A stretch of DNA of 64,000 nt from CBDATW01 sp965214965. Lineage in GTDB: Bacteria; Bacillota_I; Bacilli_A; CBDATW01. Positions 49,605 to 59,922 of this stretch are shown here, in pieces. Location of the stretch: assembly GCA_965214965.1 (NCBI GenBank), contig OZ244030.1, positions 124,001-188,000 of the forward strand. The letters run 5' to 3'. Position numbers and translations under genes: made by a program. Position 1 is the first letter of the stretch, and each line of letters starts with the position of its first letter. The notes beneath the pieces are model-generated. The model had not been told where the DNA came from. It saw only the letters and a list, made by a program, of their open reading frames with translations, and ran no database searches.

Positions 49605-49669
49605 GGGAAGCTATAAAATAGTGCTTATTTGCTATGCTAATTACTAGTTTATAAGATAAAATTATAGTA

Positions 49670-49678
49670 TGATATAAT
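49670..49678 (+). promoter_or_regulatory. Extended -10 promoter of the KAP NTPase gene
   Basis: TGATATAAT is identical to the element before the helicase gene. The ATG at 49704 follows with TAGGAGA as ribosome-binding site. Confidence 0.6.
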
Positions 49679-49703
49679 TTATATAAATACTAGGAGACAA
49701 TAA

Positions 49704-52661
49704 ATGCAACTAGACTACATTAATTGAATAAATATATTCATTACCTTATTTTTTATTTGAACTGGTTATCACATTTTTGTTTTAATTGTGCCAAGTAAAA
49801 AAATAAAAAAAATTGATTTATTATTTATTTTTGCAGTAGTAATGTCATTATTCCTTTACATAAATTTTTTCCAAAATTGGAATTTTGAGATAGAAAAAAG
49901 AATATTAACTTTTTTAAATATATCTTTATCATTAGTTGCACTTAGTTATGCAATTAATTTATTAAAATTAAGAAGAAAAATTTTAAATCGTGATATAAAA
50001 AATGATCCATTTGATAAATATGATTTTAAAAATAATGAACACCCTGATTCAGATTTAATTGTAGAACTCATTAGAAGTAATAAAACAGTAGTTATAGACG
50101 GAGAACAAGGTTCAGGGAAAACAAGGTTAGGTAAATCAGCAGCTTATAAATTAATGGACAAGTATGAAATAATTGAAATAAAAGCTTGAGATTATGATCA
50201 GCAAGTAAAGCCACTTAAATTATTTTTAAAAAAACTTTTTAATTCGAGCCAAATAACAGATGAATCAAAAGAAAATATCAATTATGCATTAACCTTACTA
50301 AACTTTAGTAAACTTTCATATGATGCAGGAGTAGATTACGTTACTTATTGCAAAGGTATTATTAGAAAAATTAAATTAAAATCCAAAACAAAAGGCATAC
50401 TTTTTTTAATTGATGATTTAGAAAGAGCAGAAGGAAGTTTTATATCAGAACTTATTGAAACCATTACAATTTATCTTGGTGTTGAAAATTATCTTGGTGA
50501 ATATAAAGCAGGGGATGATGATTTTTTCGCTTCTTCTAAAGTTAAAGTATTATATATGTGTGATATAAAAAAACTCATTAAAAACTTACCAAATTGATGA
50601 TCACTATCAACCTCAGATACTTGTGATTATTTTACAAACAAAAGAATTTTACAAAAACATTTTCATAAACATTTTCAATTGAAAAGTATATTATTAAAGC
50701 ATTTAATTAATTGACAAGGTATTAATCTGCCATCAAAATATCAAGAAATACCTATTTATAATGCTAGAGAGTCGATTATAAAAATTAATGAATTAGATGA
50801 AAAATTTATTAAAAAACTCCAAGAATCATTTAATTTTTACAAAATCATAACACTTTACAATATTTTAGATCTAGAAATTCCAAAAGAAATTATTAATCTT
50901 AAAAACTGAAATGTACCCACTTTTTTTACTAATTATTTAGATAAATCAAAAAAATTAGAAGATGAGATAAACTATGTTAGGTGAGCCGCCTCTGGCTCAC
51001 AAGCAAATAACTCATATTCAAACAAATATAATTATTTTCTTGAAAGTATTTTTGATAATGGATTAGTAAAAGATTTTAATTCAGATATTAATAAATTATT
51101 TGAAAATTATGTGGAAGATTTTTCTTTTAAAGTTGCTCAGTTACTTATGACGGGTAAAAAAGAAGCAATAAATAATTACAGATTAGAATTTGATATTTTG
51201 ATATTATTATCTAATTTAGATGAACAAAATATAAAATTATGAAAATATTTTTATGAGTTATATGAAAACATTTCTACTGAAGTAAGTGAATTTGCATTTG
51301 ATTTAGTAGGTAATAAATCAAAAGTCAGTGAATGAATAAAAAAATATTTTGATTCTGAAATTAAATTAAACAAATTACCTGGTAAAAAAATAACAGAAAT
51401 AGTGATTTCAAAAATTACATTATTTATAGAAAAATTTGATAATTCTAAATTAAATTTACCACAATATTTTTTACATAAAAATAAATGTGTTTTAGTATGA
51501 GCATCCAGCAATCATAGTAGATTATTAAGGTTAGGAAATTATATTAAAAAAGCTCTTAGTGAAATTTCCGAAAAAACCTTTAAACATAGCAATGGAAAAT
51601 TTGTAAATTTTGAATTTGATCCAAAGGAAGGCGCTATTTTCGTTCAAACAGAAAATGATTTATTTAAAAATGAATATATTCAAAATGCAGATAATATATT
51701 TATCGAAGTTTATTCAGGACTTTACAATTCCAGATATGTTTATGAAAAAATAGTAAATTCAAATTATTTAAACAAACAAAAAATATTTTTAATTGGCAAC
51801 AATAATAAAACTCAAGAAGGAATTTCTTTAGAGAAATTTGCTGGTGATAATATTTCAACCGCATCTTACTATGAATATATATCTGCATATATAGCTGGTT
51901 TTCAAGCTGCAGTTGGAGCTATAAAAGTTTCGTCTGATGGAGATTTTGAGGAAACAGTTGTATCATTTCTGATTGGTTCAACCCTAGAAAATGGCGAAAA
52001 GAAAAATGCAGATGAATTTAAAAGAGGTGTAGAAGCAGCTTCTGATCACCCAGAATACAAAGAATACTTAAAAACTAAATTCGTTTTAAAAGAGAAAGAT
52101 TTATTAAAACCATTTAATAAAATTGTCTGATCACATTCCGAATGATTTGAATATAAACTATGCGAATTTGCATCATTAGATTTATTTATGGAATCAGACA
52201 GAAGAATTATATATATTGCAGGTGCAACTAATCAAGATTGTGAACAACTTATTGGCTCTTTATCTTCAATTAAATTTGATGAATATGGAGTATGAATAGT
52301 GCTTAATTCAAGAAGTTGGTTTAAAAACGAATTCTATTATAATATTGATAGTAACAAAACCAAAAAAAAGTTATCTTGTGAAACGAATAAAATCAAATTT
52401 TACGGTTCCATTGGAGAAGAATCAGAAGGTATAAAAGGGTATATAAAATTTGCTCTAAATGAAACAAATTTAGTAAGTCGAGAAAAATACATTTTAGGTC
52501 AACACATAAAATTCGGTTCTCCATTTATTTTTAAAAAGAAAATTTCAAAAAACAATCTTTTAGATAAAAAATTTGAAAAAAGAATGCATGAAGCATTTAT
52601 AAACGCAACCAAAGTAGCAATTAAAGAAGAAACAATAATAAAAAAAAGATCAATAAATTAA
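49704..52661 (+). CDS. Membrane KAP-type P-loop NTPase with unusual C-terminal half
   Basis: The 985-residue protein starts with three membrane helices (about 8-27, 37-57, 68-88) and a basic stretch. The NTPase domain has Walker A GEQGSGKT (133-140) and Walker B GILFLIDDLERAEG (about 231-244), the DDLER form being typical of KAP P-loop NTPases. After a helical middle part, residues from about 600 to the end show an alternating strand/helix pattern with ADNIFIEVYSG, SYYEYISAYIAGFQAAVGA and IIYIAGATNQDCEQLI, which reminds me of type I periplasmic-binding/BMP-like folds; this likeness is by eye and uncertain. It may act with the upstream nuclease-helicase. Confidence 0.68.
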
Positions 52662-52708
52662 ATAAAAAAAACAAAACAAACTAATTTTAATATTTGCAAT
52701 ATTTTTAT

Positions 52709-52736
52709 AAAAAATAGAGAACTTCTCTCTATTTTT
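52709..52736. terminator. Bidirectional terminator between the KAP NTPase and DUF1295 genes
   Basis: The 12-bp stem aaaaaatagaga / tctctatttttt has a four-base loop; the DUF1295 stop lies inside it. Confidence 0.85.
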
Positions 52737-53505
52737 TCTTAAACCAAGGTACAAGTTTATTTGTATTTTCTTTATATTCAATAAACCATTGCTCATTACC
52801 ATATTTATCATCTCTGATTTTTTCAAGCATTTTAATTCCAGAGAGCTTGATAATAATTAAAGCAATAAACATTGGTGAAATAATTGCCATTGTAACATTT
52901 GCAAATGTAAAATTATTAATATTAAATATTGCAAATATTGCTAGTCATTTTCAAAATCCAATTTCTCCTAAATAATTAGGATATCTAACAACTGAATACA
53001 ACCCACTCATTATCAAACCTTTATTACCAGCTTGTTTAAATTTCATTTTTTGTAAATCAGCAACTGTTTCAATAGTAAGTGCTACTAATGAAAATGCTGT
53101 AAAAACTATAGTTCATGTTTTAAAGTTTGCTTGATTAGTTGCTATAACATATGAAACTAAATTAACTACTCAAACTGTTATTGCCTGAATAGTAAAGAAT
53201 TTAAATAATCTATTAAATTCAATTCTAATACTATCAAATCTAGAATCTTTACCTTTCATCTTAGATATCCTATATCCTAAAAAACCACCAAGTCTAATAC
53301 CTCATAGTGATACTAGCACTATATTAATTCATCCTGCAGCAGATGTAATACCTATTGCTCAGTAATAATACGAGGTCACTCCAATAAAAGTAGCTGCATA
53401 TGTAACGTCAGTGTATTTTTCATTCTGTTTTGCATAAGCAATAAAAAATACCAAATAATTTATTGCCAGAGAAATTAATAGTCCATTTAATAATATGTTA
53501 TCCAT
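52729..53505 (-). CDS. DUF1295/ICMT-like membrane protein
   Basis: The 258-residue protein has about six membrane helices and the DUF1295 C-terminal pattern SGLYSVVRYPNYLGEIGFW, followed by GIKMLEKI and TNKLVPWFKKK. The family is related to steroid 5-alpha reductases and isoprenylcysteine methyltransferases, probably a lipid-modifying membrane enzyme. The substrate is unknown. AAGGAGTG precedes the start. Confidence 0.82.
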
Positions 53506-53665
53506 ATTCACTCCTTAACCTATTTAATTGTATTATAAACCATTTAAACACAAAACAAGATATTTTTATTAATATCAATTATATTTTATAAGTGATAAAA
53601 TTAAAAAATATAGTGAATAAAAATAAAAAGCACATATGTAATTTTTTTTGTTAAAATATTTATAA

Positions 53666-54208
53666 ATGAAAAATAAACTTACAAAAAATTTAACATTTGA
53701 TGCTTTTATCTTTGCAATAATTTTATTATTAACTCTTGTAAAGCCACTAGGTTATCCAAAATTTGGTCCAATACAAGCTACAACAATTCACATTCCTGTG
53801 ATATTTGCAATAGCTTATTATAAAAAGTATTCAAAAGCACTAATGTTTGGTTTATTTTTTGGTATCTCATCACTTACTTCACATATTTTAGCTCCAGGTG
53901 TTTTCTCACCATTTTTCATTAATCCAATGGTTTCAGTTCTTCCTAGAGTTGCAATGGCGCTTTGCACATGCTGACTATTTAAAAAATTACCAAATACAAT
54001 TGCAGCATTTACAGGTGCTTATTTAAATACAATCTTTGTATTGTTATCACTTACACTTCTTTATAAACCAGCAATTGAAAAAATTATTCCAAAATTTTGA
54101 ACTTTTATTCAAATTGTTATTTTAACTAATGCATTAGCAGAAGCAATTTTGGCATCACTAATTACAACAGCAGTTATAAGAGCATTAAACAAAAGATATC
54201 AATCCTAA
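53666..54208 (+). CDS. ECF-transporter S component-like membrane protein
   Basis: The 180-residue protein has five to six membrane segments and the motifs IQATTIHIPVIFAIAYYKKY, FFGISSLTSH and INPMVSVLPRVAM, which match energy-coupling-factor substrate-binding components. The vitamin carried is not readable. A TGTTAAAAT element lies just before the ATG and no ribosome-binding site is seen, so it may be leaderless. Confidence 0.8.
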
Positions 54209-54288
54209 CTTATTATATAAACATTTTTAACTATGATGATATTAAAAATAATTGAAACAATTGTTTAAATATAAAACTAAAATTAATA

Positions 54289-54317
54289 AGAAAAATATTT
54301 TCTATTTTATTTTTATT
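54289..54317 (+). terminator. Possible weak terminator after the S-component gene
   Basis: A 6-bp stem agaaaa / ttttct with a T-rich tail; weak. Confidence 0.35.
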
Positions 54318-54337
54318 ATCCAAGTTATAATTTATGT

Positions 54338-55006
54338 ATGAATTGAAACAAAGAAATTTATCAAAATATAGAAAATAATTGAAAAGAATTCATTGCAAAA
54401 GAATTTGACAAAGAATATGCAAAAAGCATATTAAATTTTTTAAATAAAAATTCTTTTAAAACTATTTATCCAACAAAAGAAAATGTATTTAATGCATTTA
54501 AATTTACTGCACCTGAAAATGTTAAAGTAGTTATTTTAGGTCAAGATCCATACCATGGTCCAGGCCAAGCACATGGGTTATCTTTTTCAGTTATGCCAGG
54601 AATTAAAAAACCGCCCTCACTAGTTAATATATATAAAGAATTATTAGATGATATAGGTATTGAAAGAGAAAATGGTGATTTAACTAATTGAGCTAAACAA
54701 GGAGTTTTACTTTTAAACAATACACTTACTGTTTTTGAAGCAAAAGCTAATTCACATAAAGATATCGGATGAAACACATTTACTAATAATGTAATTGAAC
54801 ATTTAGATAAAAATTATCAACCTATATTTCTTTTATGAGGAGGCTTTGCTCAAAAGAAAAAGAAATTAATTAAAAATTCACAAATTATTGAAGCACCACA
54901 TCCATCACCACTATCATCATATAGAGGTTTTTTTGGATCAAAACCATTTTCAACTATTAATAAAATACTTGAAGAAAATGGCATAGATAAAATAAATTGA
55001 AAATAG
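54338..55006 (+). CDS. ung: Uracil-DNA glycosylase
   Basis: Ung removes uracil from DNA. The 222-residue protein has the catalytic water-activating motif GQDPYHGPGQAHGLSFS (D70, H73) and the Leu-loop HPSPLSSYRG (H188). The ATG at 54338 is seven bases after TATAAT (54326-54331), a leaderless arrangement. The alternative upstream ATG in another frame stops after 14 codons. Confidence 0.96.
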
Positions 55007-55014
55007 GAGAAGTT

Positions 55015-55542
55015 ATGAATACAAAAAAAGAAATAATTAACGCATTAAAAGAAAATAAGGTAGTTATTGTTCCAACAGATACTGTTTGAGGAATTGCGGC
55101 AACTTTTTCTTTAGAAAACTGTATAAAAGTTGCTAAAACTAAAGGCAATGTTTTAGATAAAAAATACACTGTTATGTTTACTTCAAAAGAAGAAGCATTA
55201 AAACATTGAGAAAAAAATGATTTTCTAACAAAAATTGTAATGAAACATATGCCAGGAGATTTAACTGTTATTGCAAAAGCAAAAGATAATGATGAATTTC
55301 TTGGAGTAAGAATACCAGATGATAAAGAACTGATATCTATTATTGAAGAAGTAGGACCAATTATTGCCACTTCAGCTAATATTTCAGGACAAAAACCATT
55401 AGAAACAGCTAGTGAATTAAAAGAAGTATTTCCTGATCTTTTAATTTTAAATGGAACACCTGGTAACAAAGCACCTTCCACAATTATAAAAATAGAAGGT
55501 TCAAAACTAGAAATAATTAGACAAGGAGATAAAGTTATATAA
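55015..55542 (+). CDS. tsaC: Sua5/YrdC/TsaC-family threonylcarbamoyl-AMP synthase
   Basis: The 175-residue protein has the YrdC N-terminal signature VVIVPTDTVWGIAATFS, MPGDLTVIAKA and IIATSANISGQKP. It makes threonylcarbamoyl-AMP for t6A37 in ANN-decoding tRNAs such as the tRNA-Lys here. AGGAGAAG precedes the start, 8 nt after ung. Confidence 0.88.
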
Positions 55543-55559
55543 TAACTTTACTCTTTTTT

Positions 55560-55568
55560 TGATATAAT
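55560..55568 (+). promoter_or_regulatory. Extended -10 promoter of rpiB-glyA
   Basis: TGATATAAT lies 44 nt before rpiB; TATAGGAAA stands before the ATG as a weak ribosome-binding site. It may also serve glyA and the ATP synthase genes. Confidence 0.5.
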
Positions 55569-55612
55569 ATAAATATTAATTGTATAATATAAAATAAATA
55601 TAGGAAAATAAA

Positions 55613-56041
55613 ATGAAAAAAGTTGCAATCGGATCAGATCATGGTGGTTTTCAATTAAAAGAAGCAATCAAATCACACTTAGAACAACAAAACTTTGAAG
55701 TAGTGGATTTGGGAACAAATTCAGATGCTTCAGTGGACTATCCGGACTTTGGTCATGCAGTAGCTGACTATGTTATTAAAAATGAAACGCCAGGTATCGT
55801 GATTTGTGGATCAGGAATTGGCATTTCAATTACTGCCAACAGACATAAAGGTATTAGATGTGGCTTGGTAAGAGAAGTTGAAGAAGTTAAACTAGCAAGA
55901 CTACATAACGATTTAAATATGATAGCCCTAGGGGGTAGATTTACATCTATTGAAAAAGCTCTACAAATTGTAGATGCTTTCTTAGAGTCTGAATTTGAAG
56001 GCGGAAGACATATAAAAAGAATTAACAAAATTGAACTATAG
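55613..56041 (+). CDS. rpiB: Ribose-5-phosphate isomerase B
   Basis: RpiB interconverts ribose 5-phosphate and ribulose 5-phosphate. The 142-residue protein has IGSDHGGFQLKE (D9, H10), the catalytic C65 in VICGSGIGISITANR and ALGGRFTS. LacA/RpiB family length is normal. glyA follows after 9 nt. Confidence 0.94.
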   Translation: MKKVAIGSDHGGFQLKEAIKSHLEQQNFEVVDLGTNSDASVDYPDFGHAVADYVIKNETPGIVICGSGIGISITANRHKGIRCGLVREVEEVKLARLHNDLNMIALGGRFTSIEKALQIVDAFLESEFEGGRHIKRINKIEL

Positions 56042-56050
56042 GAAATAAAA

Positions 56051-57289
56051 ATGAAAATAAATACAAAAATACAAAAAGCTTTAAAAGCTGAACTTAAAAG
56101 ACAAAGAGAACATGTTGAATTAATTGCTTCAGAAAACTTTACATCAAAAGAAGTAATGGAATTAACAGGTTCAATCTTTACAAACAAATATGCAGAAGGT
56201 TATCCAGGTAAAAGATATTATGGTGGATGTGAAAATGTAGACGTTGTTGAACAACTAGCAATTGATACTATTAAAGAAGTTTTCAAAGTAGATCATGCCA
56301 ATGTACAACCTCATTCAGGTTCTCAAGCAAACGCCGCAGCTTATAGAGCTTTAGGAATAAAACCTGGAGATACAATATTAGGGATGGATCTTGCTGCAGG
56401 TGGACACTTAACTCATGGACACAGAATGAGCTTTTCAGGGGACCTTTTCAATGTTGTATCATATGGTGTTGATAGAAAAACTGAAAAAATTGATATAAAA
56501 GAAGTTGAACAACTAACAAAAAAACACAAACCAAAAGTTATCATTGTCGGGGCATCGGCTTATTCAAGAAAAATTGATTTTGCAGCATTTTCAAAAATTG
56601 CTAAAAAATACAATACATATTTATGGGCTGACATTGCTCACATAGCAGGATTAATTGCCGGGGGACAACATCAATCACCAGCTAAATACTGTGATATGAT
56701 TACATCAACAACTCACAAAACACTTAGAGGACCACGTGGCGGCATTATAATGTGTAAAAAAGAATTTGCCAAAGCAGTTGACTTAGCAGTATTTCCATAC
56801 TATCAAGGGGGACCAATTGAAAACATTATTGCTGCCAAGGCACAATGCTTCTTAGAACTTAAAGAAGCATCATGGAAAGATTATGCTAAACAAATTGTTA
56901 AAAACTCAAAAGCATTTGCCAAAGAACTAAAAAGATTAAAAGTTAAAATTGTATCAGGAGGAACAGATAATCATCTATTTACATTTAATGTTAAAGAAAC
57001 ATGAGGAATTACTGGTAAAGAGGCCGAAGCAATTTTGCACTCAGTAAACATTACTACAAATAAAAACATGATTGCCTTTGATACTGAATCACCATTTAGA
57101 ACTTCTGGGATTAGAGTGGGTACACCAGCTATGACAACTAGAGGATACAAAGAAGAAGAATTCATTGAGATTGCTAGATTTATCTTTGATGCACTAACAC
57201 ACAGAGACAACAAAAAAGAATTAAACAGAATTAAAAAAGAAGTTGTTGCTCTCAATAAAAAATTCCCGCTTTACAAAGGAATGAAGTAA
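56051..57289 (+). CDS. glyA: Serine hydroxymethyltransferase
   Basis: GlyA interconverts serine and glycine with tetrahydrofolate. The 412-residue PLP enzyme has ELIASENFTSKEVME, YAEGYPGKRYYGGCENVD, the PLP lysine K223 in STTHKTLRGPRGG and a C-terminal GTPAMTTRG. Glycine could be supplied by Kbl. Its TAA overlaps the first gene of the ATP synthase cluster (TAATG), an unusual coupling of one-carbon metabolism to the ATPase operon. Confidence 0.96.
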
Positions 57290-57495
57290 TGAAGTTTCAA
57301 TTTTCAAAAAAGAATTGAATTACATTAGGTACAAATATTGTGGCAATTATATTTCTATCAATTGGATTAGGAATGTGAATTGATAGCAAGTTAAATACAA
57401 AACCTAAATTTTTATTAATTATGTTAGGTTTATCAATTGCACATGTATTTATATTGTTTTGAAGAATAACTCAAAACCTAAATAAAAGAAAATAA
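57289..57495 (+). CDS. Small AtpZ-like membrane protein of the ATP synthase operon
   Basis: The 68-residue protein has two membrane helices (about 10-28 and 40-58), with GLGMWIDSKLNTKPKFLLIM between them, as in AtpZ/AtpQ proteins linked to Fo assembly or cation handling. It is translationally coupled to glyA and sits before an AtpI-like gene and atpB. Confidence 0.7.
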
Positions 57496-57497
57496 TT

Positions 57498-57872
57498 ATG
57501 AAATTAAAAACAATATACAGACAATACATTTTGATAGCAGTATTACCACTAGTTGGCTTAAGTATTTATCAACCATTACCAAATATGGTTAAAGGTTATA
57601 TTATTGGAATGTTGCTTGCTTTAGCTCAGCTAACAAATTCAGTATACAAAGGGAATAGCATTGCTAATACATATGGTAAAACTAATTCTAAATCAGTAAT
57701 TGTTACCGGATCAATGTTTCTGCCATTAATAATAATTGCAATTGCTTTATTTCTAACATTTAAATTTTTAGGTAAAGGTGCGCTTTATACATGCGCCACA
57801 GCATTACTACTACAAAAACCAGCATTATTATTAGTGCTAAATAAATTAAACAGGAAGGGAGGTGTTAATTAG
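57498..57872 (+). CDS. atpI: AtpI-like membrane protein
   Basis: The 124-residue hydrophobic protein has four membrane segments and lies directly before atpB, where atpI (assembly of the c-ring) is found. Sequence conservation in this family is weak, so the name rests mainly on place and hydrophobicity. Its TAG overlaps the GTG start of atpB. Confidence 0.65.
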   Translation: MKLKTIYRQYILIAVLPLVGLSIYQPLPNMVKGYIIGMLLALAQLTNSVYKGNSIANTYGKTNSKSVIVTGSMFLPLIIIAIALFLTFKFLGKGALYTCATALLLQKPALLLVLNKLNRKGGVN

Positions 57873-58540
57873 TGATTACAATACAAACTCAAGTTCTTAC
57901 ATTACTACTACTTGTGTTTGTCTCAATTATTTTTACGATTTACTATAAGAAAAAACTTGCTCAAGCAAATCCATTAGAAGCTCCAAAAGGAATTGTTCTT
58001 TTAATGGGAATGTTTGTTCAAGGTATGGATAACTTTGTTAAGACAAACATGGGTTCAAAGTGAATTAAGAACTTTGCACCATATGTTGGTGCTCTAGCAT
58101 ACTTGCTATTCTTTGGAACAGCAGTTGGTATGCTAGGCATAACTCCGGCAACGTCATCATTTTCAGTTACTTTAACATTAGGTGTTGTTACATTTACAAT
58201 AATGCAGATAACAGCAGTTAAGGCAACAAAATGAGGTTGATTCAAAAGATTTGCCGAACCATTTGCTGTGTTTATCCCAGTCAACTTGATTGCGATTTGA
58301 GCACCGCTAATATCAATTTCATTACGTTTATTTGCAAACGTATTGGCTGGATCAATTATTCTAGCAATGGGGTATCAATTTACCAACTGACTTTCAAGTT
58401 TAGTAGGATCGCCAATTGATATCCTTAGAATAATAATAGGTCCATTCTTCCATGCATACTTTGATTTGTTTGCAGGACTAATTCAAACCATAGTGTTTGT
58501 ATCACTAACAGTGATTTATATTTCACAAGAACAAGAATAA
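57872..58540 (+). CDS. atpB: ATP synthase Fo subunit a
   Basis: Subunit a forms the proton half-channels. The 222-residue protein starts at GTG, with GGAGGTG upstream, and has five to six membrane helices. The essential arginine is in SLRLFANVLAGS, and PVNLIAIWAPLIS precedes it. The protein is a little shorter than many subunit a sequences but has the needed core. Confidence 0.92.
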
Positions 58541-58556
58541 CCAAAAGGAGAAAAAT

Positions 58557-58838
58557 ATGGAATTTCTAACATTTATGTCAGCTATTGCACAAGTAGCCGT
58601 AGATTATGCACCACTACAAAAAGGATTAATGGCTATTGGTGCTGGACTAGCCGTAACAACAGGTATCGGGGCTGGGATCGGTCAAGGTATTGCTGCCGGT
58701 AGAGCTTGTGAGGCTATCTCAAGAAACCCAGAAGTAGAAGCAAACATTAGAACAAACATGATTCTAGGTATTGCTCTAGCTGAAACAACAGGTCTATATG
58801 GACTAGTTGTCTCAATTCTAATTCTATTTGTATTTTAA
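58557..58838 (+). CDS. atpE: ATP synthase Fo subunit c
   Basis: Subunit c forms the rotor ring. The 93-residue hairpin of two helices has the GAGIGQGIAAGRA loop region, RNPE and the proton-carrying carboxylate E76 in IALAETTGLYG. An N-terminal extension of about 18 residues is usual in mycoplasmas. AAAAGGAG precedes the start. Confidence 0.95.
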   Translation: MEFLTFMSAIAQVAVDYAPLQKGLMAIGAGLAVTTGIGAGIGQGIAAGRACEAISRNPEVEANIRTNMILGIALAETTGLYGLVVSILILFVF

Positions 58839-58887
58839 AAATAGAGACACAAAAATAAACTATAAAAATTTAGCGAAGGATTAATTT

Positions 58888-59388
58888 ATGGATATACCAG
58901 TAAAAGAATGGTTGTGACCCAATTGAACAACATTTGTAGTAACTCTTGCAGTTTTAGCGTTTTCCTACTACTTGTTTAAAAAACATCTATGAGAACCAAC
59001 TAGAGCATTTGTAAAGAAAAGAGAAAACTTTATTGCCAAAAACATTAAAGATTCTAAAGATGCAAAATTACAATCAGAGTCAGAACTTGAAAAAGCACAA
59101 AAACATTTAAACAAAACTATTGAAGAATCAAATAAATACCTTGATGCACAAATGAACGAAGCTAGCAAAAAAGCACAGACATTAATTGAAAATGCAAAAG
59201 TTGATATTGAAAATATGAAAGTATCAACAAGAGAAGCTTTGGCAACTGCTGAAGTTCAAGCTGCTAAAAAACTAAAAGAAGAAGTTGCAAAACTTTCTGT
59301 AGCAGCAGCATCAAAAATCTTAGAAAAAGAAATTGATTCAAAAACAAGCAAAAAACTTGTGAATGATTTCATTAAGGATATTAAATAA
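58888..59388 (+). CDS. atpF: ATP synthase Fo subunit b
   Basis: Subunit b is the peripheral stalk. The 166-residue protein has one N-terminal helix (about 13-31) and a long charged coiled coil. The early part uses TGA for Trp (KEWLWPNW). GCGAAGGA precedes the start. In several mycoplasmas this subunit is a lipoprotein; I see no lipobox here. The stop overlaps atpH. Confidence 0.9.
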
Positions 59389-59921
59389 TGCAAAGACAAC
59401 TTGGATATGCCCAAGCACTTTTCTCAATAGCATTAGAAAATAAAAAATTAGATAATTTTAAATCAAATGCACTTGGATTACTTGAAATACTAAAAGAAAA
59501 TCCCGAAACATTTAAACTATTTTCTACAAAAAATATTTCTAAAGAAGAGAAAAAAGAAATTTTAACATCTGTCTTTGGTGCTGAAATTGAACCATTACTA
59601 CTTACTGGTTTAAAACTCATGATTGATCACAATAAATTTTATAGTTTAGAAAAGACTTTAAGTGAACTAAACTCACTTATAAATAAAGAATTAAATCTTG
59701 AAGAAGGTTTAGTTTACTCAGCTAAGTCTTTAGAAAAAGATGACATAGCTAAAATTACAGAAAAACTTGAAAAGAAATTTAAAAATAAAATTGAACTTAA
59801 AAATATTATTGACCCAACCTTAATTGATGGAGTCAAAGTAATTCTTAATAATCAAGTTATTGATAACACGCTATCTAGCAAATTAAAAACATTAGAACAA
59901 GAAATTATAGAAGGAAAATAA
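59388..59921 (+). CDS. atpH: ATP synthase F1 subunit delta
   Basis: Delta links the peripheral stalk to F1. The 177-residue protein has YAQALFSIALE at the N-terminus and the conserved C-terminal IDPTLIDGVKVILNNQVID. It starts within the atpF stop and ends one base before atpA. Confidence 0.92.
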   Translation: MQRQLGYAQALFSIALENKKLDNFKSNALGLLEILKENPETFKLFSTKNISKEEKKEILTSVFGAEIEPLLLTGLKLMIDHNKFYSLEKTLSELNSLINKELNLEEGLVYSAKSLEKDDIAKITEKLEKKFKNKIELKNIIDPTLIDGVKVILNNQVIDNTLSSKLKTLEQEIIEGK

Positions 59922-59922
59922 A

